A stretch of DNA of 47,152 bases from Pseudomonadota bacterium (GTDB taxonomy: Bacteria; Pseudomonadota; Gammaproteobacteria; Xanthomonadales; Xanthomonadaceae): assembly GCA_023386795.1 (NCBI GenBank), contig JAEWJB010000007.1, positions 1 through 47,152 on the forward strand, read 5' to 3'. This document shows positions 8,206 through 17,082 of this stretch, one piece after another. The notes under the pieces were generated by a model. It searched no databases, had not been told where the DNA came from, and worked only from the letters and a program-made list of their open reading frames with translations. The position numbers and the translations under genes are program-made. Position 1 is the first letter of the stretch; every line of letters starts with the position of its first letter.

Positions 8206-8793
8206 TCACCCCTCGGCGTGGGATATCCGCCGAAAGGTGAGGTTGATCCGCTCGCCTACCGGGCGCGCCGTGCGCGGCACGGCGTGGTGGTAAAGCCGCT
8301 GGGTGTCGCCAGCCATCACGACCAGGTCGCCATGGCCCAACGGGATCTCCCGCTCGAGGGTCTTGTCCTGCCGGTGGCGTAGCGCGAAACGCCGCGGCGC
8401 CCCCAGGCTGAGCGAGGCGATCACCGGCCTCGGGCCCAGCTCCGGTTCGTCGTCGCTGTGCCAACCCATCGCGTCCTGGCCGTCCCGGTAACGGTTGACC
8501 AGCACGCTATTGAAGCCGCCGCCCAGCTCGGCCTCCAGTCGGGCCCGTACCGGCGCCAGCACCTCGGGCCACGGGTGGGGACGAAACTCGGCCCCCGAAT
8601 ACCGGTAACGGGCGGCCGGATCGCCGATCCAGCTGCTCAGCCGCGGCGAATCCACCTCGCGCCCGAACAGGCGGATGCGGTGCACTTCCCACGCCACCTG
8701 CGCCAGCAGGTCCAGGCGCAGGGCTTCCGCTTCCGGCGCGGCCAGCCACCCCGGAAACCATTGGACATCCGCGCCGGGCAGGTCGATCCGCAT
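8206..8793 (-). CDS. alkB: AlkB-family 2-oxoglutarate/Fe(II) DNA repair dioxygenase
   Basis: A 195-residue oxidative demethylase that repairs alkylated bases such as 1-methyladenine. The iron ligands H112 and D114 lie in WHSDDE, and H170 in RLYHHAVPR. The 2-oxoglutarate-binding arginines are in ERINLTFR (R182 and R188), matching the RxNLTFR motif of E. coli AlkB. The N-terminus lacks additional domains. It is transcribed towards the small membrane protein gene and divergently from the ETF-ubiquinone oxidoreductase gene. Length is typical of the shorter bacterial AlkB homologues. Confidence 0.93.
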   Translation of the reverse strand: MRIDLPGADVQWFPGWLAAPEAEALRLDLLAQVAWEVHRIRLFGREVDSPRLSSWIGDPAARYRYSGAEFRPHPWPEVLAPVRARLEAELGGGFNSVLVNRYRDGQDAMGWHSDDEPELGPRPVIASLSLGAPRRFALRHRQDKTLEREIPLGHGDLVVMAGDTQRLYHHAVPRTARPVGERINLTFRRISHAEG

Positions 8794-8908
8794 AGCGCAA
8801 CGCTAGCACGTCGGCCGCGCCCGCCATACGCCGCCGTCCGGAATTTGCCCGCCCCCGCGCAAACCCTGAAAATAGCCCCAGCCATCGAGCCAAACGGGAG
8901 CGGAGCAG

Positions 8909-10558
8909 ATGTCGGAAACCGGAGTCGGCGCAGTCGCGTCCGAAACTATCGAACGTGACGTGATGGAGTACGACGTCGTCGCCGTCGGTGCCGGCCCCTC
9001 GGGGCTGGCCTTCGCCATTCGCCTGAAGCAGCTCAACCCGGAACTGTCGGTGTGCGTCATCGAGAAGGCGAGCACCATCGGCGCGCAGATCCTGTCCGGC
9101 GCGGTGATCGAGCCCGAGCCGCTCGACCGCCTGTTGCCGGGTTGGCGCGACAACCCGCCCCCGATCTGCGTGCCGGCCGGCGAGGACGAGTTCTGGTTCC
9201 TCACCAAGGACGGCGGGCAAAAGTTTCCGGTCGTGCCGCCGGGCATGCGCAACCACGGCAATTTCATCGTCAGCCTGGGCGCGATGTGCGCCTGGCTGGC
9301 GCCACAGGCCGAGGCCCTGGGCGTGGAGATCTACCCCGGCTTTGCCGCCGCCGAGACGCTGCATGACGAGGCCGGCAAGGTCGTCGGCGTGCGCATCGGC
9401 GACATGGGCGTGGCCAAGGACGGGTCGCACAAGCCGGGCTTCACCCCGGGCATCGACATCCGCGCCAAGGTGACCGTGCTGGCCGAGGGCGCGCGCGGCC
9501 ATTTGACCAAGCGGCTCATCAAGCGCTTCGGCCTGGATGCGGACAGCCAGCCGCAGAGCTACTCCATCGGCATCAAGGAGCTGTGGCAGGTACCGGAAGG
9601 GCGCGTGACGCCGGGCAAGATCGTGCACACGCTCGGCTGGCCGGCCGACCCGGACACCTACTGCGGCAGCTTCCTCTACCACCTGGAGAACAACCAGATC
9701 GCCTTGGGCTACGTCAGTGGTTTGGATTACCGCGATCCCGAGTACAAGCCGTGGGAAGCCTTCCAGCAGTGGAAGAACCACCCGACCGTGAAGCCGTTGC
9801 TGGAAGGCGGCAACATCCTGTCGGCCGGCGCGCGCGCCATCGTCACCGGCGGCTGGCAGTCGCTGCCGAAGGTGGAGATGCCCGGCGCGCTGCTGATTGG
9901 CGACACCGCCGGCCTGCTCAACGTGCCGAAGATCAAGGGCACGCACCAGGCGATCCGCAGCGGCATGCTCGCCGCCGAGCACCTGGCCGCCTCGCAGCTG
10001 GCGCCGGAAGGCTTCGATGCGAAGCTGCGTGCCTCCGATGCGATGGCCGAGCTCAAGCAGGTGCGCAACATCAAGCCCGGCTTCAAGAAGGGGCTGTGGT
10101 TCGGCCTGGCCAACGCTGCATGGGAAACTCTCACCGGCGGGCATTCGCCCTGGACGCTGAAGAACAAGCCGGACTGGAGTTCGCTGGACAAGGTAGGCGA
10201 ACACGAGGAACCCACGCGCGATTACGTGCAGCGTGAACTGGCCCCGCGCGATCGCCTGCAGGCGGTGTACTTCGCCGCGACCGAGCACGATGAAGACCAG
10301 CCGGTGCACCTGCATGTGCTGGACCCGAACATCTGCGTCACCCGCTGCGCGCAGGAGTACGACAACCCGTGCACGCGCTTCTGCCCGGCCGGCGTGTACG
10401 AGATCGTCACCGATGCCACCGCGGCCACCGGCAAGCGCCTGCAGATCAATGCTGCCAACTGCGTGCACTGCAAGACCTGCGACATCAAGGACCCTTACGA
10501 AATCATCAACTGGGTCACCCCGGAGGGTGGTTCGGGGCCGAATTACCAGAACCTGTGA
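8909..10558 (+). CDS. electron transfer flavoprotein-ubiquinone oxidoreductase
   Basis: A 549-residue membrane-associated flavoprotein that passes electrons from reduced ETF (encoded by etfBA in this window) to ubiquinone during fatty-acid and amino-acid oxidation. The FAD-binding GxGxxG is at residues 27-32 (VGAGPSGL). The C-terminus carries the 4Fe-4S ligands: C492 in RFCPAG and the CxxCxxC at 518-524 (NCVHCKTC). It ends PEGGSGPNYQNL, as is usual for this family. The start has GGAG about 10 bases upstream. Its stop overlaps the next start by one base, which couples an unrelated glycan gene to it. Confidence 0.96.
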   Translation: MSETGVGAVASETIERDVMEYDVVAVGAGPSGLAFAIRLKQLNPELSVCVIEKASTIGAQILSGAVIEPEPLDRLLPGWRDNPPPICVPAGEDEFWFLTKDGGQKFPVVPPGMRNHGNFIVSLGAMCAWLAPQAEALGVEIYPGFAAAETLHDEAGKVVGVRIGDMGVAKDGSHKPGFTPGIDIRAKVTVLAEGARGHLTKRLIKRFGLDADSQPQSYSIGIKELWQVPEGRVTPGKIVHTLGWPADPDTYCGSFLYHLENNQIALGYVSGLDYRDPEYKPWEAFQQWKNHPTVKPLLEGGNILSAGARAIVTGGWQSLPKVEMPGALLIGDTAGLLNVPKIKGTHQAIRSGMLAAEHLAASQLAPEGFDAKLRASDAMAELKQVRNIKPGFKKGLWFGLANAAWETLTGGHSPWTLKNKPDWSSLDKVGEHEEPTRDYVQRELAPRDRLQAVYFAATEHDEDQPVHLHVLDPNICVTRCAQEYDNPCTRFCPAGVYEIVTDATAATGKRLQINAANCVHCKTCDIKDPYEIINWVTPEGGSGPNYQNL

Positions 10559-12642
10559 TGAGCCCAGCGCGTCCGCCCGGCGAGGCCCTCCGCCATGTGA
10601 TGTACCGGGCGCTGCGCGCTGCGTTCCGCGCACTGCCGCTGGATGAGGCCACGCGCGATCGTTGGCGCGCGCGGTTCCTCTCGCGCGGCGCGGCGTGGGC
10701 GCCGCCGCCGCCGAAAGGCAAGGCGCCTGCGGCTGGCGATGGCGCGCATCGGCCACTGATGCGCGCCGACGAGGCCGCCATCGGGCACGTGCCCTATCGG
10801 CGAGATGCCTTGCCCACCACGCTGCCGGCGACGCTGGTGGCGTTCTACCTGCCGCAGTTCCATCCGATCCCCGAGAACGACCGCTGGTGGGGCAAAGGCT
10901 TCACCGAGTGGCGCAATGTCACCCGCGCGCTGCCGCAGTTCGAAGGCCACGTGCAGCCCCGCCTGCCGGCCGACCTGGGCTTCTACGATCTGCGCGATAT
11001 CGGCGTGATGCGCGAACAGGCACGTCTTGCACGCGAATACGGGATCGGCGCGTTCTGCTTTTACTACTACTGGTTCGCAGGGCAGACGCTACTGGAACAA
11101 CCGCTACAGCAGTGGCTGGCCGACGATGGAATCGACCTGCCCTTCTGCCTGTGCTGGGCCAACGAGAACTGGGCCCGACGCTGGGATGGCCGCGACCACG
11201 ACGTGCTGATGGCGCAACAACACAGCGCCGAAGATGACCTGGCGTTCATTGCGCACGTGGCGCCGTATCTGCGCGACCGTCGCGCGCTGCGCGTGGACGG
11301 AAGGCCGATGCTGCTGGTGTATCGCCCCAGCCTGATGCCCGACCCTGCCGCCACTGCGAAACGCTGGCGTGAATGGTGCAGCGCGAACGGGATCGGCGAA
11401 ATCCATCTTGCCTATGTGCAGGGCTTCGAACGACCGGATCCACGCGATATCGGCTTCGATGCAGCGGTCGAGTTCCCGCCGAACGTGAGCAGTCCGCCTT
11501 CGGTGACCGCGGCGCAGACGTTGATCAACCCGGATTTCGCCGGCGATGTGCTCGACTGGCGCGAACTGGCACGCGAGGCGTCGCAGCGGCCGCTGCCGGC
11601 CTACCGGCTTTACCCTGGAGTGAATCCGGGCTGGGACAACGAGCCCCGTCGTTCCGGCAAGGGACGTGTGCTGCTGCACGCCTCGCCGCGGGGCTATGGC
11701 GAGTGGCTGCAACGCACGATCCATGAGCGCCTGGCGCAGGTTCCGGCGGCGCAGCGGCTGGTCTTCATCAACGCCTGGAACGAGTGGGCCGAAGGCGCCG
11801 TGCTGGAGCCGGACATGCGCCTGGGATACGCGTGGCTGGAGGCGACGCGGCAGGCATTGCGGGTCGTCTCCCCTCCGGCACAGGGCGAGCGCGTCGCCAC
11901 CGTGGTGCACGCCTATTACCTGGACGCGCTCCCCGGCCTCCTGCGTACGTGGCGCATGGCCAAGGTTCCGGGTCGACTGGTGATCACCACCATGCCGGCA
12001 CTGGCCAGCGATGTCGAAGCCATCCTGCGCGACGAAGGCATGCAGGCCGAGGTGAGCGTGCACGACAACCGCGGACGCGATGTCCTGCCGTTCCTGCAAG
12101 TGGCAGATCGCCTATGCCACGAAGGAATTTCGCTGCTGCTCAAACTGCACACCAAACAATCGATCCATCGCGACGACGGCACACGCTGGCGTGACGAGCT
12201 GCTGGAAGCACTGCTGCCCGCAGAAGGCGTAGACCCGCTGATCCATGCCTTCGAACAGACCCCGTCGCTGGGCATGATCGCGCCCGCCGGCCATCTGATT
12301 TCCGTGGAAGACTATCTCGGCGGCAATGCCCGCGCCCTGGACTTCCTCGGCGCCCGACTCGGCATACGCACACGTGGTGCCGACCTGCACTTCGCTTCCG
12401 GCACGATGTTCTGGATGCGCATGGCGGCATTGCGGCCCGTGCTGGATGGCCACCTGCAGGCGTCCGACTTCGAAACCGAGCAGGCCCAGGTCGACGGCAC
12501 GCTCGCCCATGCGCTTGAGCGCTGCTTCAGTGCGTCGGCGACCAGCGCCGGCTACCAGACCCTCGCCAGCGATTTTCTCGATCCGAGCAAGTCGCCCGCC
12601 CGACGGGAACAGGCGACCTACCCATACGCGCGCCGCAGCTGA
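10558..12642 (+). CDS. WbsX (GH99-like) and RgpF-like polysaccharide protein
   Basis: A 694-residue two-part protein. Residues about 90-440 match the WbsX/GH99-like family found in O-antigen and capsule loci (AFYLPQFHPIPENDRWWGKG, then CWANENWARRWDG, and FINAWNEWAEGAVLEPD). Residues about 445-690 resemble RgpF, the rhamnan synthesis protein F family (VHAYYLDALPGLLRTW; NRGRDVLPFLQVADRL; LLKLHTKQS). Such fusions occur in polysaccharide clusters, where the exact reaction is mostly unproven. The first 80 residues are Ala/Arg/Pro-rich. Its ATG overlaps the stop of the ETF-ubiquinone oxidoreductase gene (TGATG). It lies about 10 kb from the main LPS island. A glycan assembly role is inferred. Confidence 0.82.
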   Translation: MSPARPPGEALRHVMYRALRAAFRALPLDEATRDRWRARFLSRGAAWAPPPPKGKAPAAGDGAHRPLMRADEAAIGHVPYRRDALPTTLPATLVAFYLPQFHPIPENDRWWGKGFTEWRNVTRALPQFEGHVQPRLPADLGFYDLRDIGVMREQARLAREYGIGAFCFYYYWFAGQTLLEQPLQQWLADDGIDLPFCLCWANENWARRWDGRDHDVLMAQQHSAEDDLAFIAHVAPYLRDRRALRVDGRPMLLVYRPSLMPDPAATAKRWREWCSANGIGEIHLAYVQGFERPDPRDIGFDAAVEFPPNVSSPPSVTAAQTLINPDFAGDVLDWRELAREASQRPLPAYRLYPGVNPGWDNEPRRSGKGRVLLHASPRGYGEWLQRTIHERLAQVPAAQRLVFINAWNEWAEGAVLEPDMRLGYAWLEATRQALRVVSPPAQGERVATVVHAYYLDALPGLLRTWRMAKVPGRLVITTMPALASDVEAILRDEGMQAEVSVHDNRGRDVLPFLQVADRLCHEGISLLLKLHTKQSIHRDDGTRWRDELLEALLPAEGVDPLIHAFEQTPSLGMIAPAGHLISVEDYLGGNARALDFLGARLGIRTRGADLHFASGTMFWMRMAALRPVLDGHLQASDFETEQAQVDGTLAHALERCFSASATSAGYQTLASDFLDPSKSPARREQATYPYARRS

Positions 12643-12648
12643 CGGCGC
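12630..12648. terminator. short hairpin between convergent genes
   Basis: GCGCCG and CGGCGC form a 6-bp stem whose 7-base loop contains the stop codon of the WbsX/RgpF gene. Only 13 bases separate this gene from the CoA-transferase. No T-run is present. Confidence 0.3.
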
Positions 12649-12655
12649 TCCGGCC

Positions 12656-13285
12656 TCAACGCGAAAACGCCACGCCGGTCTTCTGCTTCAGTTCGTCGTC
12701 GCCGACGCCCTCGGCCGCCTCGACCAGCTTCAGCCCCTCCGGCGTGACGTCGAACACCGCCAGGTCGGTGATGATGCGGTCCACCACGCCCACGCCGGTG
12801 AGCGGCAGGTCGCACTGCGGCAGGATCTTGTGGCTGCCGTCTTTCGCCACATGCTCCATCAGCACGACCACGCGCTTGACGCCGGCGACCAGGTCCATCG
12901 CCCCGCCCATGCCCTTGACCATCTTGCCGGGCACCATCCAGTTGGCGATATCGCCCTTGTCGGTGACCTGCATCGCGCCGAGGATCGCCAGGTCGATGTG
13001 GCCGCCGCGGATCATCGCGAAGGAATCGTGGCTGCCGAAGTAGCTCGCGCCGGGGCGCGCGGTCACGGTCTGCTTGCCGGCGTTGATCAGGTCGGCGTCG
13101 ATCTGTTCCTCGGTCGGGAACGGGCCGATGCCCAGCAGGCCATTCTCCGATTGCAGCCACACGTCCACGCCTTCGGGAATGTGGTTGGCTACCAGCGTGG
13201 GCAGGCCGATACCCAGGTTGACGTAGGCGCCGTCGCTCAGCTCACGCGCAGCGCGCGCGGCCATCTCGTCACGGGTCCAGGCCAT
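12656..13285 (-). CDS. scoB: 3-oxoacid CoA-transferase subunit B
   Basis: A 209-residue beta subunit of a family I CoA-transferase, which moves CoA from succinyl-CoA to acetoacetate or a similar 3-oxoacid. The catalytic Glu lies in SENGLLGIGPFP near residue 50. The glycine-rich segment NLGIGLPTLVANHIP near 24-38 is also typical. AAGGAG lies 8 bases before the start. The start shares one base with the stop of subunit A (TGATG), showing coupling. Together the pair would activate ketone bodies for oxidation. Confidence 0.93.
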   Translation of the reverse strand: MAWTRDEMAARAARELSDGAYVNLGIGLPTLVANHIPEGVDVWLQSENGLLGIGPFPTEEQIDADLINAGKQTVTARPGASYFGSHDSFAMIRGGHIDLAILGAMQVTDKGDIANWMVPGKMVKGMGGAMDLVAGVKRVVVLMEHVAKDGSHKILPQCDLPLTGVGVVDRIITDLAVFDVTPEGLKLVEAAEGVGDDELKQKTGVAFSR

Positions 13286-14016
13286 CAGGGAGTCTCCTTG
13301 CGCACGGTGCGCTGTTCGATGCGCTTCTCGGGATGGGCATTGACCACGATGCGGTCGACATAGATGCCCGGCAGGTGCACCTGGTCCGGATCGATCTGCC
13401 CGACCTCCACCAGTTCCTCCACCTCGGCCACGCACAACTGCCCGGCCATCGCGAACGCCGGGTTGAAGTTGCGCGCGGTCTTGCGAAATACGAGGTTGCC
13501 GGCCGTGTCGGCCTTCCACGCCTTCACCAGTGCGACGTCGGCACGAAGTGCCGTCTCCATCACATATTGCTTGCCGTCGAATTCGCGCGTTTCCTTGCCC
13601 TCGGCCACCACCGTGCCGTAGCCGGTGGCGGTGTAGAACGCCGGGATACCCGCGCCACCCGCGCGCAGGCGCTCGGCCAGGGTGCCCTGCGGATTGAATT
13701 CCAGTTCCAGCTCGCCGGAGAGGAACTGACGCTCGAATTCCTTGTTCTCACCGACGTATGAGGAAATCATCTTGCGGATCTGCCGCGTTTCCAGCAGCAG
13801 GCCCAGCCCGAAGCCGTCCACGCCCGCGTTATTGGAGATGACGGTGAGATTTTTCACGCCGCTATCACGCAGCGCGGCGATCAGCGCCTCGGGAATGCCG
13901 CATAGCCCGAAACCGCCCACCGCCAAGGTCTGCCCATCGGCCACCACGCCTTTCAGGGCCTGCGCCGCATCGGCAAATTGCTTGCCCTGCGCGCCGGCCG
14001 CCCCGGTATTGCTCAT
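13285..14016 (-). CDS. scoA: 3-oxoacid CoA-transferase subunit A
   Basis: A 243-residue alpha subunit, first gene of the CoA-transferase pair. The CoA-binding loop GGFGLCGIPEALI lies at about residues 34-46, and the family segment ISNNAGVDGFGLGLLLETRQ follows. The start at MSNTGAAGAQ has GAGGTGAGGG upstream and gives about ten residues before the conserved domain. It is divergent from xanA with 147 bases between. Succinyl-CoA:acetoacetate is the usual substrate pair, inferred by family only. Confidence 0.92.
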   Translation of the reverse strand: MSNTGAAGAQGKQFADAAQALKGVVADGQTLAVGGFGLCGIPEALIAALRDSGVKNLTVISNNAGVDGFGLGLLLETRQIRKMISSYVGENKEFERQFLSGELELEFNPQGTLAERLRAGGAGIPAFYTATGYGTVVAEGKETREFDGKQYVMETALRADVALVKAWKADTAGNLVFRKTARNFNPAFAMAGQLCVAEVEELVEVGQIDPDQVHLPGIYVDRIVVNAHPEKRIEQRTVRKETP

Positions 14017-14163
14017 CACCGCCCTCACCTCGTTGATGTAAGGCGCCCATTCTAGCCGCTGACCCAGACCTGTCCCGTTGGCCGAAAGGACTAGGCGCGC
14101 GTGCTCTAGCGGCCCCGGCCCCGCTAAACTCAGGCTCCCCCAGAGCAGCCCCAGGAGTTGCGC

Positions 14164-15513
14164 ATGACGTTGCCTGCCTTCAAGGCCTATGACATCCGCG
14201 GTCGCGTTCCCGATGAACTCAACGAGGACATGGCGCGGCGGATCGGCGCGGCCCTCGCCGTGCAACTGGAGAACCCCGGGCCGGTGGTGGTGGGACACGA
14301 CGTGCGGCTGACCAGCCCGGGCCTGAGCGATGCGGTGGCCGCGGGCCTGCGTGGCGCCGGGCGCGAAGTGATCGATATCGGGCTGTGCGGCACCGAGGAA
14401 GTCTATTTCCAGACCGACCATCGCGGCGCGGCGGGCGGCGTGATGGTGACCGCCAGCCACAACCCGATGGACTACAACGGCATGAAGCTGGTGCGCGACA
14501 GCGCCAAGCCGATCAGCTCCGATACCGGCCTGTTCGCCATTTCCGATGCGGTCGAGGCCGACACCTCCGCGCCGGCCGCGCCGACCGCCGGCCTGAGCAA
14601 CGCGCCGGACAAGTCGGCCTACATCGAACACCTGCTCAGCTACATCGACCGCAATGGCCTCAAGCCGCTGAAGCTGGTGGTCAATGCCGGCAACGGCGGC
14701 GCCGGCGCGATCATCGACCTGCTCGCCCCGCACCTGCCCTTCGAGTTCGTGCGCGTCTTCCACGAGCCGGACGGCAATTTCCCCAACGGCATCCCCAACC
14801 CGCTGCTGCCGGAGAACCGCGCCGCCACCGCCGATGCCGTGCGCGCGCATGGTGCCGATTTCGGCATCGCGTGGGACGGCGATTTCGACCGCTGCTTCTT
14901 CTTCGACGAGACAGGCCGCTTCATCGAGGGCTATTACCTCGTGGGCCTGCTCGCTCAGGCGATCCTGCGCAAGCAGCCGGGCGGCAAGATCGTGCACGAC
15001 CCGCGCCTGACCTGGAACACCGTGGAGATGGTGGAAGCGGCCGGCGGCGTGCCGGTGCTGTGCAAGAGCGGCCACGCCTTCATCAAGGAAAAGATGCGCT
15101 CGGAAAATGCCGTCTACGGCGGCGAGATGAGCGCGCACCATTACTTCCGCGAGTTCGCCTATGCCGACTCGGGCATGATCCCGTGGCTGCTGATCGCCGA
15201 CCTGGTCTCGCGTTCCGGCCAGTCGCTGGCGCAGCTGGTGGAAGACCGCATGGCGGCCTTCCCGTGCAGCGGCGAGATCAACTTCAAGGTGGCCGATGCC
15301 AAGGCCTCGGTGGCCCGCGTGCTGGCGCATTTCGCACCGCTGTCGCCGACGCTGGAACATACCGATGGCGTGAGCGCTGATTTCGGCAGCTGGCGCTTCA
15401 ACCTGCGCAGCTCAAATACCGAGCCGCTGCTGCGGCTGAATGTGGAGGCCAGGGGTGACGCGGCGTTGATGCAGGCCCGCACCGATGAAATCTCCCGCCT
15501 CCTCGAATCCTGA
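14164..15513 (+). CDS. xanA: phosphoglucomutase/phosphomannomutase
   Basis: A 449-residue cytoplasmic enzyme that interconverts hexose 6-phosphates and 1-phosphates, giving mannose-1-P and glucose-1-P for GDP-mannose and dTDP/UDP-sugars. The phosphoserine loop VTASHNPMDYNGMKLV lies near residues 94-109. The metal loop DGDFDRCFFF is at about 239-248, and the sugar-binding loop GGEMSAHHYF near 320. The C-terminal phosphate-binding loop is RSSNTEPLLRLN. The ATG at 14164 has AGGAG 6 bases upstream; a TTG two codons earlier has no room for one. A TAAACT -10-like box lies at 14125. It is followed 20 bases later by xanB, the order known from Xanthomonas. Confidence 0.96.
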   Translation: MTLPAFKAYDIRGRVPDELNEDMARRIGAALAVQLENPGPVVVGHDVRLTSPGLSDAVAAGLRGAGREVIDIGLCGTEEVYFQTDHRGAAGGVMVTASHNPMDYNGMKLVRDSAKPISSDTGLFAISDAVEADTSAPAAPTAGLSNAPDKSAYIEHLLSYIDRNGLKPLKLVVNAGNGGAGAIIDLLAPHLPFEFVRVFHEPDGNFPNGIPNPLLPENRAATADAVRAHGADFGIAWDGDFDRCFFFDETGRFIEGYYLVGLLAQAILRKQPGGKIVHDPRLTWNTVEMVEAAGGVPVLCKSGHAFIKEKMRSENAVYGGEMSAHHYFREFAYADSGMIPWLLIADLVSRSGQSLAQLVEDRMAAFPCSGEINFKVADAKASVARVLAHFAPLSPTLEHTDGVSADFGSWRFNLRSSNTEPLLRLNVEARGDAALMQARTDEISRLLES

Positions 15514-15533
15514 CTTACCGCCTAGGACCTGCC

Positions 15534-16937
15534 ATGAACGATATCCTTCCCGTCATCCTTTCCGGCGGCTCCGGCACGCGGCTGTGGCCGCTCTCGCGCG
15601 AGAGCTATCCCAAGCAGTTCCTGCCGCTCACCGGCGAGTACACCATGCTCCAGGCGACCTGGCATCGCGTGGCGCCCATCGCCGGTCGCGCGCCGCTGAT
15701 CATTGCCAACGAAGAGCATCGTTTCGTCGCTGCCGAACAGCTGCAGCAGGTCGGCGCGACGCCGCAGGCGATCATGCTCGAGCCGATCGGCCGCAACACC
15801 GCCCCGGCCATTGCCGTGGCGGCGCTGGAAGCAACCCGCGAAGGCGGTGACGCGCTGCTGCTGGTGTTGCCCTCGGACCATGTCATCAATGACGAGAAAG
15901 CCTTCCAGGACGCCGTACTGGAAGCTGCCAAGGCGGCGCGCGAAGGCAAGCTGGTGACCTTCGGTATCGTGCCGTCGGCACCGGAAACCGGCTACGGCTA
16001 CATCAAGGCCGCTTCGGGGAGTGGCACCCGTCCGGTCGAGCGCTTCGTCGAGAAGCCCGACCTGGCCACCGCACAAGGCTACGTCGCGTCCGGCGAGTAT
16101 TTCTGGAACAGTGGCATGTTCCTGTTCAAGGCTTCGCGTTACCTGGAGGAACTGGGCAAGCTCAACCCGGCCATCCTCGAAGCCACCCGCAAGGCCTGGG
16201 AGGGTGCCAAGCGCGATTCGGACTTCGTCCGTCTCGACAAGGAGACCTTCAAGCTCGTGCCGTCGGATTCGATCGACTACGCGGTGATGGAAAAGACCCA
16301 GGACGCGGCCGTGCTGCCGCTGGATGCGGGTTGGAGCGACGTGGGCTCGTGGACCGCGTTGCGCGACGTGTCCGAGCAGGACCCGGACGGCAACGCGCAC
16401 CACGGCGACGTGATTGCCATCGATTGCCGCAACACCTACGCCTATGGTGATCGCCTGATCGCGCTGGTGGGGCTGGATGATGTCGTGGTCGTGGAAACCG
16501 CCGACGCCGTGCTGGTCGGCAAGGGCGAGCGCATGCAGGAGGTCAAGGAGGTCGTGGCGCGCATCAAGCAGGACAAGCGCTCCGAGGCCACCTGGCACCG
16601 CAAGGTCTACCGCCCGTGGGGTGCGTACGACTCGATCGACAATGGCCAGCGTTTCCAGGTCAAGCGCATCACGGTCAAGCCGGGTGCCACGCTGAGCCTG
16701 CAGATGCACCACCACCGTGCCGAGCACTGGATCGTGGTCAGCGGCACCGCCGAGGTGACCCGCGGCGAGGATGTGCTGCTGCTCACCGAGAACCAGAGCA
16801 CCTACATCCCGCTGGGCGTGACGCACCGGCTGCGCAACCCCGGCAAGCTGCCGCTGGAGCTGATCGAGGTGCAGTCCGGCAGCTACCTCGGCGAGGATGA
16901 CATCGTGCGGTTCGAGGATACGTACGGGCGGGCTTGA
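15534..16937 (+). CDS. xanB: mannose-1-P guanylyltransferase / mannose-6-P isomerase
   Basis: A 467-residue bifunctional enzyme. The N-terminal nucleotidyltransferase begins with the pyrophosphorylase signature SGGSGTRLWPLSRESYPKQF near residue 9 and makes GDP-mannose from mannose-1-P. The C-terminal cupin from about 350 has the metal-binding segment LQMHHHRAEHWIVVSG and isomerises fructose-6-P to mannose-6-P. GDP-mannose is the substrate for gmd further along. Length is standard for the type II GMP/PMI family. It forms a two-gene unit with xanA. Confidence 0.97.
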   Translation: MNDILPVILSGGSGTRLWPLSRESYPKQFLPLTGEYTMLQATWHRVAPIAGRAPLIIANEEHRFVAAEQLQQVGATPQAIMLEPIGRNTAPAIAVAALEATREGGDALLLVLPSDHVINDEKAFQDAVLEAAKAAREGKLVTFGIVPSAPETGYGYIKAASGSGTRPVERFVEKPDLATAQGYVASGEYFWNSGMFLFKASRYLEELGKLNPAILEATRKAWEGAKRDSDFVRLDKETFKLVPSDSIDYAVMEKTQDAAVLPLDAGWSDVGSWTALRDVSEQDPDGNAHHGDVIAIDCRNTYAYGDRLIALVGLDDVVVVETADAVLVGKGERMQEVKEVVARIKQDKRSEATWHRKVYRPWGAYDSIDNGQRFQVKRITVKPGATLSLQMHHHRAEHWIVVSGTAEVTRGEDVLLLTENQSTYIPLGVTHRLRNPGKLPLELIEVQSGSYLGEDDIVRFEDTYGRA

Positions 16938-16947
16938 TCCGCACTGC

Positions 16948-16980
16948 GCACACGACCGGGATCGTCTCCCGGTCGTGTGC
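16948..16980. terminator. long hairpin between xanB and rfbD
   Basis: GCACACGACCGGGA and TCCCGGTCGTGTGC pair perfectly over 14 bp around TCGTC, in the gap between convergent genes. No T-run follows on either strand. A shorter 7-bp hairpin (GTAGGCT/AGCCTAC) at 17058-17076 lies next to the rfbD stop. Confidence 0.5.
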
Positions 16981-17082
16981 TGACCGCGAATGGCCGGAGG
17001 ACAGGCAGCTTGCTGGATGCAGCGTAGCGACTGGGGGCAACCTCGGCCGATTGCATCGTAGGCTACACAAGCCTACCGGCCG

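Noticed and set aside
8507..10756. 749-codon open frame on the minus strand
   Set aside because: It runs antisense to the clearly recognised ETF-ubiquinone oxidoreductase gene and into alkB. Its His/Arg/Gly-rich text matches no family and is typical of antisense frames in high-GC DNA.
14125..14130. TAAACT before xanA as a full promoter
   Set aside because: The -10-like box is plausible but no -35 hexamer is found at usual spacing, so it is mentioned only in the gene entry.
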